From Flavobacteriaceae bacterium UBA3591 (GTDB lineage Bacteria > Bacteroidota > Bacteroidia > Flavobacteriales > Flavobacteriaceae), in the NCBI GenBank assembly GCA_002375695.1, contig DFMO01000011.1, forward strand, positions 62,001 through 126,000: a DNA stretch of 64,000 nt, written 5' to 3'. The notes beneath the pieces are model-generated. The model was not told the origin of the DNA. It made no database searches and worked only from the letters and a program-made list of their open reading frames with translations. Positions 34,493 to 42,547 of this stretch are shown piece after piece. Both the position numbers and the translations under genes were made by a program. Every line of letters begins with the position of its first letter. The stretch's first letter is position 1.

Positions 34493-36355
34493 TTAGCTCG
34501 CAGTGTTTTTGGAAGCGATGTATTCATCAACAAAATCTTCCAAAACATTCATCGGGATAGCGCCTTGGGTAAGTACTACTTCGTGAAATTCGCGAATATC
34601 AAATTTATCGCCCAAAGCTTCTTTTGCTTTTTTGCGCAACTCCAAAATCTTTAGCATCCCAATTTTATAAGCCGTTGCTTGGCCTGGCATTACAATATGT
34701 CTTTCCACCATTTTTACAGCATCTAACTTGGCATTGGGCGTATTATCTGTATAGTATTTTATCCCTTCTTCGCGTGTCCATTTTTTATTGTGAATTCCCG
34801 TATCTACCACCAATCTGCAAGCTCTCCACAACTCCATTGCCAAGCGTCCAAAATCTGAATACGGATCTGAATAAAAGCCCATTTCTTTAGGAATCAACTC
34901 CGAGTACAGCCCCCAACCTTCTGAATATGCCGTGTACCCACCATATTTTCTAAACATAGGTATTTCTTCCAATTCTTGCTGAATAGCCAATTGCATATGG
35001 TGCCCGGGAATGCCTTCGTGATAGGCCAAAGCCTCCATTTGGTAGGTTGGCATAGATTCCATATCGTACAAATTGGCATAGTAAATTCCGGGTCGTGAGC
35101 CATCGGCCGCCGGACTGTTGTAAAACGCCTTTCCAGCCGACTTTTCTCTAAACGGTTCTACGGCTTTTACAATTAAATCGGCTTTTGGCTTGGTGATAAA
35201 TATCTCGTCCAGTCTGGTTTTCATACTGTCTATTAAGTGCATGGCTTCGGCTAAATAAGCATCTCGACCTTCTTGGTCGGCACTGTAATAAAACTGCTTG
35301 TCTGTTTTCATAAATTGAAAAAACTCCTGCAAACTACCTTTAAAACCAACTGCTTCGCGAATAGCATCCATCTCTTTATGAATTCTTTTAACTTCGCGTA
35401 AACCTATTTCGTGAATTTCTTGTGCTGTTAAATTGGTTGTGGTAGTACGCTGCAACGCATTGTTATAAAACGCATCACCATTGGGGAATTTCCACGCGCC
35501 ATGGTCTGTATTGGCTCGGCCTTTTTGTTCTTTCATAAAAGCAATTAAGCTGTTATACGCCGGTTTTACCGATGTTAACAAAGCTTTTCTCGCTTGTTTT
35601 TCTAAATTAGATTTTGTTTCGGCAGGCACATCCAACTTGTTTACTTTCTTCATAAAATCTGCCAACAACGTACTTTTAGTTTCGGTTTCGTCAAAAGGTT
35701 GTCCTACTAATATATTTTCTGAATCCTGTATCACTTTATCATACACAAACAATGGCGGCATAACACCAATTGCCTCGCGCTCTTTTAAGTTTTCTACTAA
35801 TTGGGTGAAATATCTATTAAAATCATTTAGCCTCGAAATATAAGCTTTGGCATCTTCTTCATTGTCTATTCTATGCATATTTATCATAAACGACGGCTTT
35901 CCAGATTGTGCACCAAACATCTGGTTAACGGGATAGTTGTGCAATCGGTATTTATAATCGGCAATACTGTTTTCCAATTTTTGTTTGTAGAGTTTGTAGC
36001 TTAACAACGTCTCTTTAGTGAGCGCATCAACATTTACCGAATCGGTTAGCCATTGCAATTGCTCTTTAGCAATTTCTAGCTCTTTGGCCTTTGCTTTGGG
36101 AGTATTGTCGTCTAATTTTTCGTAATTTTTTTTAATCCCCAATCGGGTTTGAAATTCAGGTGAACGCGCTACCCGTTCATCAAAAGCTTTTTGAAAAAAT
36201 TCGTTTACTTTTTTGGACTCTTGAGCAACTTTAGCTTCCGAAGAAATTGTTTCAGAATTCTCTTTACAACCCAGATTTGCGAGTAAAAGCAAACTGAAAA
36301 GAAAGTAGAAAGGTTTAATTTTTTGAAAGATTGAAAAGTTGGCTAACAGATGCAT
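34493..36355 (-). CDS. DUF885 family lipoprotein, putative zinc peptidase
   Basis: 620 residues. The signal peptide has a lipobox-like LANLGC. The DUF885 body ends with the diagnostic AYHEGIPGHHMQLA (a HExxGHH zinc site), YSEGWGLYSE and a late MVERHIVMPGQATAYKIGMLKI. The motif suggests a metallopeptidase or carboxypeptidase-like activity outside the cytoplasm. Length is normal for the family. It is monocistronic, followed by a hairpin at about 34.34 kb. Confidence 0.9.
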   Translation of the reverse strand: MHLLANFSIFQKIKPFYFLFSLLLLANLGCKENSETISSEAKVAQESKKVNEFFQKAFDERVARSPEFQTRLGIKKNYEKLDDNTPKAKAKELEIAKEQLQWLTDSVNVDALTKETLLSYKLYKQKLENSIADYKYRLHNYPVNQMFGAQSGKPSFMINMHRIDNEEDAKAYISRLNDFNRYFTQLVENLKEREAIGVMPPLFVYDKVIQDSENILVGQPFDETETKSTLLADFMKKVNKLDVPAETKSNLEKQARKALLTSVKPAYNSLIAFMKEQKGRANTDHGAWKFPNGDAFYNNALQRTTTTNLTAQEIHEIGLREVKRIHKEMDAIREAVGFKGSLQEFFQFMKTDKQFYYSADQEGRDAYLAEAMHLIDSMKTRLDEIFITKPKADLIVKAVEPFREKSAGKAFYNSPAADGSRPGIYYANLYDMESMPTYQMEALAYHEGIPGHHMQLAIQQELEEIPMFRKYGGYTAYSEGWGLYSELIPKEMGFYSDPYSDFGRLAMELWRACRLVVDTGIHNKKWTREEGIKYYTDNTPNAKLDAVKMVERHIVMPGQATAYKIGMLKILELRKKAKEALGDKFDIREFHEVVLTQGAIPMNVLEDFVDEYIASKNTAS

Positions 36356-36460
36356 AATTAAATGTTTTTGATGCTTTGGTTGATTAAAGTGAAGCTAAAA
36401 CTACACTTTAGTTTGTTTAGATACAAAATTTTTAAAACCGAAATGTTCAACATCAAAGCT

Positions 36461-36488
36461 TTGATAGTTTTAAAAAACAATATCTTTA
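36461..36488 (+). promoter_or_regulatory. promoter-like pair for the methyltransferase gene
   Basis: TTG at 36461-36463 and TATCTTTA at 36481-36488 are 17 nt apart; the -7 box matches TAnnTTT with A in place of the final G. The predicted start site is about 3 nt before the ATG at 36496, so the mRNA may be nearly leaderless. Confidence 0.45.
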
Positions 36489-36495
36489 AACCCAC

Positions 36496-37182
36496 ATGCC
36501 AACACTTGTGAACAACGAAAAAAACCATCCCAAAAAAACAAAAACTCCCTGGCCAACTAAGGCCGCCATGGAGCAGATTTATAAATTGAATTTGTGGGGT
36601 GGAAAGGAAACTGAATTTTATTCGGGCGAAGGCTCACACCATCCAGCAATAGTAGAACCCTACATTGCCGCAGTAAAAACTTTTTTAGATTCTTTTAAAG
36701 AACCAATAACGGTGTGCGATTTGGGATGCGGCGATTTTAATGTAGGGAAACAACTAGTCTCGTACACTGCAAAATATATTGCCGTAGATATTGTCCCGAG
36801 CTTAATAATTCGGAATAAAGAAAAATTTAAAGCAGCAAATTTAGAATTCCGCTGTTTAGACATCGCAAAAGCGCAATTACCCAAAGCAGATTGTGCCATT
36901 GTCAGGCAAGTGCTTCAACATTTATCCAATGCCGAAATAAAAAGCATCGTAAACAACTTGGCCAATTTTAATTATATAATTCTCACCGAACACCTACCAA
37001 ACGGGGCTTTTGAGCCCAACAAAGATATAATCTCTGGACAAGCCAACAGATTAAAAGTGCAAAGCGGCGTAAACCTACAAGCTTCGCCTTTCAATCTTAA
37101 AATTAAAAAAGAAACACAACTATCAACGGTTGTCTTAAACAACGAAAAAGAAGTAATTAAAACCACAATTCTGCAATTATAA
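36496..37182 (+). CDS. class I SAM-dependent methyltransferase
   Basis: 228 residues. The Rossmann methyltransferase motif I is VCDLGCGDFNVGKQL (about 75-90), motif II/III include AVDIVPSLI and CLDIAKAQLPKADCAIVRQVLQHLSN. The substrate is not evident. The N-terminal 20 residues are rich in Lys and Pro and could be an artefact of start choice; an internal ATG at residue 25 is the alternative. A promoter-like sequence ends 7 nt before the annotated ATG. It is monocistronic, read away from the DUF885 gene. Confidence 0.85.
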   Translation: MPTLVNNEKNHPKKTKTPWPTKAAMEQIYKLNLWGGKETEFYSGEGSHHPAIVEPYIAAVKTFLDSFKEPITVCDLGCGDFNVGKQLVSYTAKYIAVDIVPSLIIRNKEKFKAANLEFRCLDIAKAQLPKADCAIVRQVLQHLSNAEIKSIVNNLANFNYIILTEHLPNGAFEPNKDIISGQANRLKVQSGVNLQASPFNLKIKKETQLSTVVLNNEKEVIKTTILQL

Positions 37183-37322
37183 TTAAGAGTAATAGCTCAA
37201 AAAACAAAGCCTCTCTTCTATTTAAATAGCTCGTAAGGCGCATATCGAGCTAGGATTACGGTGATTTCTCTACCGCTTAAAAAATTGTTTATCTTTAAAA
37301 TTTCAATTACAAAACACTAACC

Positions 37323-38447
37323 ATGTTATTCAAAATTAAAAACATACTCATACCTTTACTCCTAACCACTCTCACCGCTTGCAACATTAGCGAACCTCAT
37401 AACCCAGCTTCAGACCTTTTAACGGCACTTCCCTCACCTCCCGTAAAAGTTATAAATACAAGTGGCACTTGGCTGGTCTATGACATACACATAAAAGTAT
37501 CTAGCCTACAAAAGGTTGAAATTTATAACGATAACAACCTACAGCTTTCGTACTCCAACTTTATTACTCGCGACGACTTGCACATAGCGAATATCTGGCT
37601 GCCCTATGCCGAAGAGGGTTGGGAAATGAAGGAGTTAGTACACCGTTTTGAATATAAGGATGCCGAAGGAATTGCAAAACAATACGATTTCACCCTAAAA
37701 ATAGAAGAAGAATACCCAGACCCCATAACCATCGATTTTCCAGTTCCTCAAGGCATTTGGTTGGCAGAGGCTGCGGCCAGCCCCACTTCATACCACACGC
37801 GCGCTATTTTTCCATATTCCGAACCTATTTTTGATCCCTCTCAGCAAGGTTATTTAATAGGAAACAACCCGCAGCGATACGCCATAGATTACGCAAAATT
37901 GGTGGATGGCCTCCCCTACCGCAACGATGGCAGCCAGTTAGAAGATTGGTATTGCTATAACCTACCAATACTCGCTTCGCAGGGTGGAAAAGTAATTTTT
38001 ACCGAAAATCAAATTCCAGATAATTTAACGCCCGGCCAATTAGACTACCCAATAGATGCTACAAATGTTACTGGCAATGTAGTGTATATAGCACACGACG
38101 ATGGTAGCATTGGTACTTACTGCCATCTTATTCCGAATACCATTTTGGTTGAAGTGGGCGATAGAATTGAAACAGGCCAAGAACTTGGACGCTTGGGAAA
38201 TTCGGGAAATTCATTTGCGCCGCATTTGCACATGCACGTACTCACCAATCCGGAAGGCGAAGAAATTCTTGACTATACCGACGGTCTTTATTTTGAAAGC
38301 TTGCCCTATAAATTCTCTCAATTTACAAAGTTAGGCGCGCTTCCGCCGGGTTATCTAGACGAACCACCGCTAACACCCTTCACCCCAACAACAAACGAAA
38401 TTTACACAAATGTGCTCCCTTCAGAAAGCGATGTTATAGAATTCTGA
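37323..38447 (+). CDS. M23-family peptidase-like lipoprotein
   Basis: 374 residues. The signal peptide has the lipobox LTAC. The C-terminal half shows the LytM/M23 lysostaphin-type pattern: YIAHDDGSIGTYCHLIPN, GDRIETGQELGRLGNSGNS and HLHMHVL with the HxH zinc pair. The first zinc-site motif, usually H-x-x-x-D, reads RYAID here, so the His ligand is replaced by Arg. Members with this change may be inactive or use another ligand. Role expected in peptidoglycan or surface protein cleavage, or in activating amidases. Confidence 0.82.
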   Translation: MLFKIKNILIPLLLTTLTACNISEPHNPASDLLTALPSPPVKVINTSGTWLVYDIHIKVSSLQKVEIYNDNNLQLSYSNFITRDDLHIANIWLPYAEEGWEMKELVHRFEYKDAEGIAKQYDFTLKIEEEYPDPITIDFPVPQGIWLAEAAASPTSYHTRAIFPYSEPIFDPSQQGYLIGNNPQRYAIDYAKLVDGLPYRNDGSQLEDWYCYNLPILASQGGKVIFTENQIPDNLTPGQLDYPIDATNVTGNVVYIAHDDGSIGTYCHLIPNTILVEVGDRIETGQELGRLGNSGNSFAPHLHMHVLTNPEGEEILDYTDGLYFESLPYKFSQFTKLGALPPGYLDEPPLTPFTPTTNEIYTNVLPSESDVIEF

Positions 38448-38527
38448 AAATACTGAAATCTTAAAAACTAAGAACAAATTTGAACGAATTTAAAGTGTCT
38501 TGCAGAAAGTTATTTCAGAAAAAAAAA

Positions 38528-39430
38528 TTATTCCCCGCGCCTAAAGCGCAGATGCTTAAAACTAATTTTATCGAAGGTTAAACCGCCCACAATAAGAAAT
38601 AATCCGATTATAGTTGGAAGGCGAATTGGCTCTTTTAAAATAAAATAAATTACAACCAATGATAAAAACGGCACTAAATACACCAAGTTACTCACCTTAG
38701 CCGCCGTAATAGATTTTTTAAGTGCAATGGACCAAATAACAAAAGTAATTCCCATTTCAAAAAAACCAACATATACAGCGCCCAACCACGATTGTAGATT
38801 GACGAACACAATTTCTGAAGTTAACAGTAAAACGATAACGATATAAATAAAGCCAAAGAAAAAATTTAAAAACAGTTTGCTTAGTTCGTCGCGCTCGTCC
38901 TTAATATTAAAAATCCAAAATAGGGCCCACACCACTGCCGAGGCAAGTCCGAAAATTACACCCACGCCATTGGTAAACGACAGATTAATCAAATTGCCTC
39001 CGGTGGCAATAATTAGCACCCCTATAAAACTAATGCCTATTGCAACCACATTTTTAAAACCTATTTTCTGTTTTAGCAAAGGCACGGCCAATAAACTAAG
39101 CATAATGGGCCAAGTATAATTAAGAGCTTGCGCCTCTTGGGCAGGTAAAAGCTCGTAAGCTTTAAATAAAATAATGTAATATAAAAACGGATTAACAGCC
39201 CCATAAAAAGCCGATCTTAAAATAGCTTTGGCGGGAAGCTTAAATAAATTCTTAAATCGCTTTTGCACAAGCATTAATACGCCCAAAGTCAACAAAGCCG
39301 TGGCCGAAGACCAAAACAACAACTGCAGGAAACTATAACTTTGCAACGCTATTTTCATACTTGTAGCTACCGTGCTCCACAACAAAACAGCGAACCCTGC
39401 ATAAATATATGCCTGCTTTTGATTTTTCAT
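38528..39430 (-). CDS. EamA/DMT-family transporter
   Basis: 300 residues with ten hydrophobic segments in two EamA repeats (residues about 5-140 and 150-290). Typical signatures include YAGFAVLLWSTVATSMKIAL at the start, ALNYTWPIMLSLLAVPLLKQKIG near the middle and a second repeat closing with FLKEPIRLPT-like FILKEPIRLPTIIGLFLIV. DMT transporters move small metabolites or amino acids across the inner membrane; the substrate cannot be read from sequence. Monocistronic. Confidence 0.9.
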   Translation of the reverse strand: MKNQKQAYIYAGFAVLLWSTVATSMKIALQSYSFLQLLFWSSATALLTLGVLMLVQKRFKNLFKLPAKAILRSAFYGAVNPFLYYIILFKAYELLPAQEAQALNYTWPIMLSLLAVPLLKQKIGFKNVVAIGISFIGVLIIATGGNLINLSFTNGVGVIFGLASAVVWALFWIFNIKDERDELSKLFLNFFFGFIYIVIVLLLTSEIVFVNLQSWLGAVYVGFFEMGITFVIWSIALKKSITAAKVSNLVYLVPFLSLVVIYFILKEPIRLPTIIGLFLIVGGLTFDKISFKHLRFRRGE

Positions 39431-39519
39431 TTTAGGCCTTGTTAAACGATTAATAGTGATGTCATTGAAATTTAATATCTAGTTTTTCAATCTTTTAAAT
39501 CTTCCTCTTTTACCCTTTC

Positions 39520-39562
39520 GGCACAGTCGAGAACCATTGTCAGTTCGAGCGCAGTCGAGAAC
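39520..39562. repeat. TCGAGCGCAGTCGAGA-type interspersed repeat
   Basis: Two tandem related units, CACAGTCGAGAAC (about 39522-39534) and GTTCGAGCGCAGTCGAGAAC (39543-39562), lie between the EamA and thioredoxin genes. The same core recurs at 41767-41836. It is a flavobacterial-type short interspersed repeat that folds on TCGA/TCGA. Confidence 0.7.
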
Positions 39563-39594
39563 TACAAATAGCTCAACCCTATCTGTGTTTAAAT

Positions 39595-39915
39595 TTAATC
39601 ATTAAAAACCATTTTATACGGCCGTTCAATTTTATCTTGAAGCTCTTGAATACTCATCAATCTAACTTTTCTTAAAAACTCCTTTCCTTCAAAATAGACT
39701 AATAACGTTGGAGCCGAAAAAACGCCAAACACTCCTGAAATATCTGGCGATTTATCAATTTCAACATGAATAAACTTCACAGCCGGAAAATGGGTTAAAA
39801 ACAGTGCCTCAACTTTTGGTTTTAGGGCGTGGCAAACACTGCAATTAGGCGCAGAAAAATACACCGCCACTGCCTTTTCCAAATTTATTATTTCACTTAA
39901 AACCTCAGTATTCAT
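39595..39915 (-). CDS. thioredoxin-family protein
   Basis: 106 residues, one thioredoxin domain. The active site is SAPNCSVCHALKPKVEALF, with the CxxC pair C-S-V-C at about 24-27, the buried strand FIHVEIDKSPDI and cis-Pro in FSAPTLLVYF. The usual WCGPC is altered, so it is an atypical thioredoxin. No signal peptide, so cytoplasmic. The next gene, a thioesterase, lies 21 nt upstream in the same direction. Confidence 0.9.
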   Translation of the reverse strand: MNTEVLSEIINLEKAVAVYFSAPNCSVCHALKPKVEALFLTHFPAVKFIHVEIDKSPDISGVFGVFSAPTLLVYFEGKEFLRKVRLMSIQELQDKIERPYKMVFND

Positions 39916-39936
39916 GGTTATTTGCTTTCAAAGAAA

Positions 39937-40392
39937 TTATTCGTTTTCATTATTGGTATTTACCTTTTTTGGATTCATTCGTACAAAATTATAAACCCCT
40001 TTTCCTTCGGCTATTAAAACATCATTTTGGAAAGCTTTCATTCGGGCTACCAATATTCTATTGCCAAACCTAATTATTTTACCTTCAACCATAATGGCTT
40101 CGGGTTTGGCTCCTCGTAGATAATCTACCCGTAAATCGATAGTAGAAATTTTATCTTCGAGCGAAGTAAAATGTGTCGCGCCAATTATTCCACCCACCGA
40201 ATCCATAACCGTTGCAATTACCCCACCGTGCCACCTATTGTTTCTAAAATCGCCCACCAACTCTTGCCTAAATGGCACTTGAATGCGGACAAAATTTTTC
40301 TCCAGCAACTCAATTTTTAACCCCAAAAATTTGTGCATTGGGATGCTTTCTTCAAAAGTAAATTTTATGATTTCAATATTATTTTGGAGCAT
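39937..40392 (-). CDS. PaaI-like hotdog thioesterase
   Basis: 151 residues of 4HBT/hotdog fold. The active segment RWHGGVIATVMDSVGGIIGATHF is typical of PaaI-like acyl-CoA thioesterases (HGG followed by an acidic residue on the long helix), and the strands TIDLRVDYLRGAKPEAIMVEGKIIRFGNRI complete the fold. Substrate unknown. It precedes the thioredoxin gene by 21 nt. Function inferred from the fold. Confidence 0.88.
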   Translation of the reverse strand: MLQNNIEIIKFTFEESIPMHKFLGLKIELLEKNFVRIQVPFRQELVGDFRNNRWHGGVIATVMDSVGGIIGATHFTSLEDKISTIDLRVDYLRGAKPEAIMVEGKIIRFGNRILVARMKAFQNDVLIAEGKGVYNFVRMNPKKVNTNNENE

Positions 40393-40529
40393 TTTTTTGT
40401 GTGTTTTTTAAATATTTTGAGGACTCTTCAAAATTATAAATAAACCTGCAATAAGCGGCTTATCTCTTAAAATTGAATTCGTAAATACCAATTGCCTTAT
40501 TACTTGGGTTAAGATTTAAAAATACCCAA

Positions 40530-40557
40530 TTAACGAAAAACGAAATAACTATCTTTG
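40530..40557 (+). promoter_or_regulatory. Bacteroidetes-type promoter for purK
   Basis: TATCTTTG at 40550-40557 fits TAnnTTTG exactly; TTA at 40530-40532 lies 17 nt upstream in place of TTG. The predicted leader to the ATG at 40590 is about 28 nt. Confidence 0.6.
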
Positions 40558-40589
40558 CACAATCTTTTTTAAATTGAAACCGAAAAAAA

Positions 40590-41744
40590 ATGAATTACTT
40601 CTCCACTAACTTTACCCTTGGCATTTTGGGCGGCGGTCAATTAGGCAAAATGATGCTCTATGAAACGCGCAAATGGGACATAAAAACAAACGTGTTAGAC
40701 CCCAACCCTGAAGCCCCATGCAGCATTGCAACCGAATATTTTGAAGTGGGCGATTTAATGGATTTTAACACGGTTTACAACTTCGGAAAAAAAGTAGACG
40801 TGCTTACTTTTGAAATCGAAGGCGTTAATGTTGAAGCTTTAGAAAAGTTAGAAAACGAAGGTGTAAAAGTTTATCCAAGTGCTGAAACTTTGAGAAATAT
40901 TCAGGATAAAGGGGTTCAAAAACAGTTTTACAAAGAACATAAAATTCCTACTTCAGCTTTTAAGGTTTTTAAAGATAAAAACCAATTAAACGAAGCCATT
41001 GTGCGCAAAGAGTTGCACTTTCCATTTGTGTGGAAAAGTTGCACTGGCGGTTATGACGGCAAGGGTGTAAGTATTGTTCGTAGTGCAGAGGATGTAATTC
41101 CACTTTCGGAAGGTGCTTGTATTGCCGAAAAACTAATTCCTTTTAAAAATGAATTGGCCGTAATTGTTGCTCGTAATCCTTCGGGCGAGGTAATAACCTA
41201 TCCCGTGGTTGAAATGGAATTTCACCCCGAAGCCAATCAAGTAGAATATGTAATTTGTCCTGCCAGAATAGACGAGGCGGTAGCCGAAAAAGCGCGAGCC
41301 GTAGCTTCAAAAGTTTCCGAAGCCTTTAAACACGTTGGGCTTTTGGCGGTTGAATTATTTCAAACCGAAGACGATGAAATTTTAGTAAATGAAGTTGCTC
41401 CGCGTCCACACAATAGTGGTCATTACAGCATTGAAGCTAGTTTTACCAACCAATTTGAACAACATATAAGAGCCATTTTAGACTTGCCTTTAGGAAATAC
41501 CAACAGCAAAGTTGGCGGTATAATGGTTAATCTTGTTGGCGCCGAAGGCCACACTGGGCAAGTTGTGTATAAAAATATTGATAAGATTTTAGCGATGGAA
41601 GGCGTTACACCTCATATTTACGGAAAAAAAGAAACGCGTCCTTTTAGAAAAATGGGTCATGTAACTATTGTTAACAAAGACCTCCAAAAAGCACGCAATA
41701 TTGCCGAAGAAGTAAAAAATACAATTGAAGTAGTGAGTAAATAA
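40590..41744 (+). CDS. purK: 5-(carboxyamino)imidazole ribonucleotide synthase
   Basis: 384 residues. PurK carboxylates AIR using ATP and bicarbonate in purine synthesis. It is an ATP-grasp enzyme: the opening LGILGGGQLGKMM, the ATP-site FPFVWKSCTGGYDGKGV and the metal/active-site EVAPRPHNSGHYSIEA motif are all present. purE follows 112 nt downstream, separated by a hairpin-forming repeat, so the two genes are linked in function but perhaps not in every transcript. Confidence 0.95.
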   Translation: MNYFSTNFTLGILGGGQLGKMMLYETRKWDIKTNVLDPNPEAPCSIATEYFEVGDLMDFNTVYNFGKKVDVLTFEIEGVNVEALEKLENEGVKVYPSAETLRNIQDKGVQKQFYKEHKIPTSAFKVFKDKNQLNEAIVRKELHFPFVWKSCTGGYDGKGVSIVRSAEDVIPLSEGACIAEKLIPFKNELAVIVARNPSGEVITYPVVEMEFHPEANQVEYVICPARIDEAVAEKARAVASKVSEAFKHVGLLAVELFQTEDDEILVNEVAPRPHNSGHYSIEASFTNQFEQHIRAILDLPLGNTNSKVGGIMVNLVGAEGHTGQVVYKNIDKILAMEGVTPHIYGKKETRPFRKMGHVTIVNKDLQKARNIAEEVKNTIEVVSK

Positions 41745-41766
41745 TATTCGCTCGCAATATGTCCCC

Positions 41767-41836
41767 TCGAGCGCAGTCGAGAGGTTCTTTTTTATAGCCA
41801 AAATACTATTAACAAGTAGGTCTCGACTGCGCTCGA
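41767..41836. repeat. long hairpin between purK and purE built from two inverted repeat copies
   Basis: TCGAGCGCAGTCGAGA (41767-41782) and its exact reverse complement TCTCGACTGCGCTCGA (41821-41836) flank a 38-nt loop, giving a 16-bp perfect stem. Each arm also contains TCGA palindromes. It begins 23 nt after the purK stop and ends 20 nt before purE. It may attenuate purE transcription or be an inserted dispersed repeat. Confidence 0.85.
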
Positions 41837-41856
41837 CCAGACAGTAATAAATAATT

Positions 41857-42348
41857 ATGAGTAAAGTAGCAATAATAATGGGAAGCACCAGCGATCTGCC
41901 AGTAATGCAGGACGCTATAGACGTTTTAAAAGAATTTAATATTGAAGTGGAAGTAGACATCGTGTCTGCCCATCGAACTCCCGATAAACTTTTTGATTAT
42001 GGAAAAAACGCACACCTGCGTGGCTTTTCGGTAATTATTGCTGGCGCAGGCGGCGCAGCTCATCTACCGGGAATGATTGCCTCACTCTCCCCTCTTCCTG
42101 TAATTGGCGTACCTGTAAAATCGAGTAACTCAATCGACGGTTGGGATAGCGTACTTTCAATTTTACAAATGCCCGGCGGCGTACCCGTTGCAACCGTTGC
42201 GCTAAACGGCGCAAAAAATGCGGGTATTTTGGCAGCGCAAATTATTGGAGCTTCCAATAAAACAGTTTTAGATAAAATTGTTACGTATAAAGAAAGCCTT
42301 AAAACCAAGGTGGAAGAAGGCGCTAAACAACTTAGGGAGAAAAAGTAA
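41857..42348 (+). CDS. purE: N5-carboxyaminoimidazole ribonucleotide mutase
   Basis: 163 residues, standard for class I PurE, which converts N5-CAIR to CAIR in purine synthesis. Signatures: the N-terminal IIMGSTSDLPVM, DIVSAHRTPDKLF, IIAGAGGAAHLPGM, GVPVKSSNSIDGWDSVLSILQMPGGVPVATVA. It forms the two-step CAIR unit with PurK. A terminator-like hairpin follows at 42428. Confidence 0.96.
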   Translation: MSKVAIIMGSTSDLPVMQDAIDVLKEFNIEVEVDIVSAHRTPDKLFDYGKNAHLRGFSVIIAGAGGAAHLPGMIASLSPLPVIGVPVKSSNSIDGWDSVLSILQMPGGVPVATVALNGAKNAGILAAQIIGASNKTVLDKIVTYKESLKTKVEEGAKQLREKK

Positions 42349-42427
42349 ACAATTTGTCCCCGCAAGCGTAGTCGAAAGACTCGACCAGACACGCAAAAGT
42401 TGACTATTTTTGAAAACAGAATTGTCC

Positions 42428-42455
42428 CCTCTCGAAAGTAGACGAGAGGTTTTTT
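42428..42455 (+). terminator. rho-independent terminator after purE
   Basis: CCTCTCG (42428-42434) and CGAGAGG (42443-42449) form a perfect 7-bp stem with an 8-nt loop, followed at once by TTTTTT. A degenerate copy of the TCGA-type repeat (AGTCGAAAGACTCGACC) lies just before it around 42370-42386. Confidence 0.85.
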
Positions 42456-42547
42456 AAACAGCCTTGTCATAAACTAGCAAGTCGCAACTTTTGTTTACCT
42501 AAAACCAAGACAAAATGCGCGACAAGACATACAACTATTAATTCACT

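Noticed and set aside
36496..37182. ArsM for the arsenosugar cluster
   Set aside because: The methyltransferase is 20 kb away and lacks the conserved cysteine set expected for arsenite methyltransferase.
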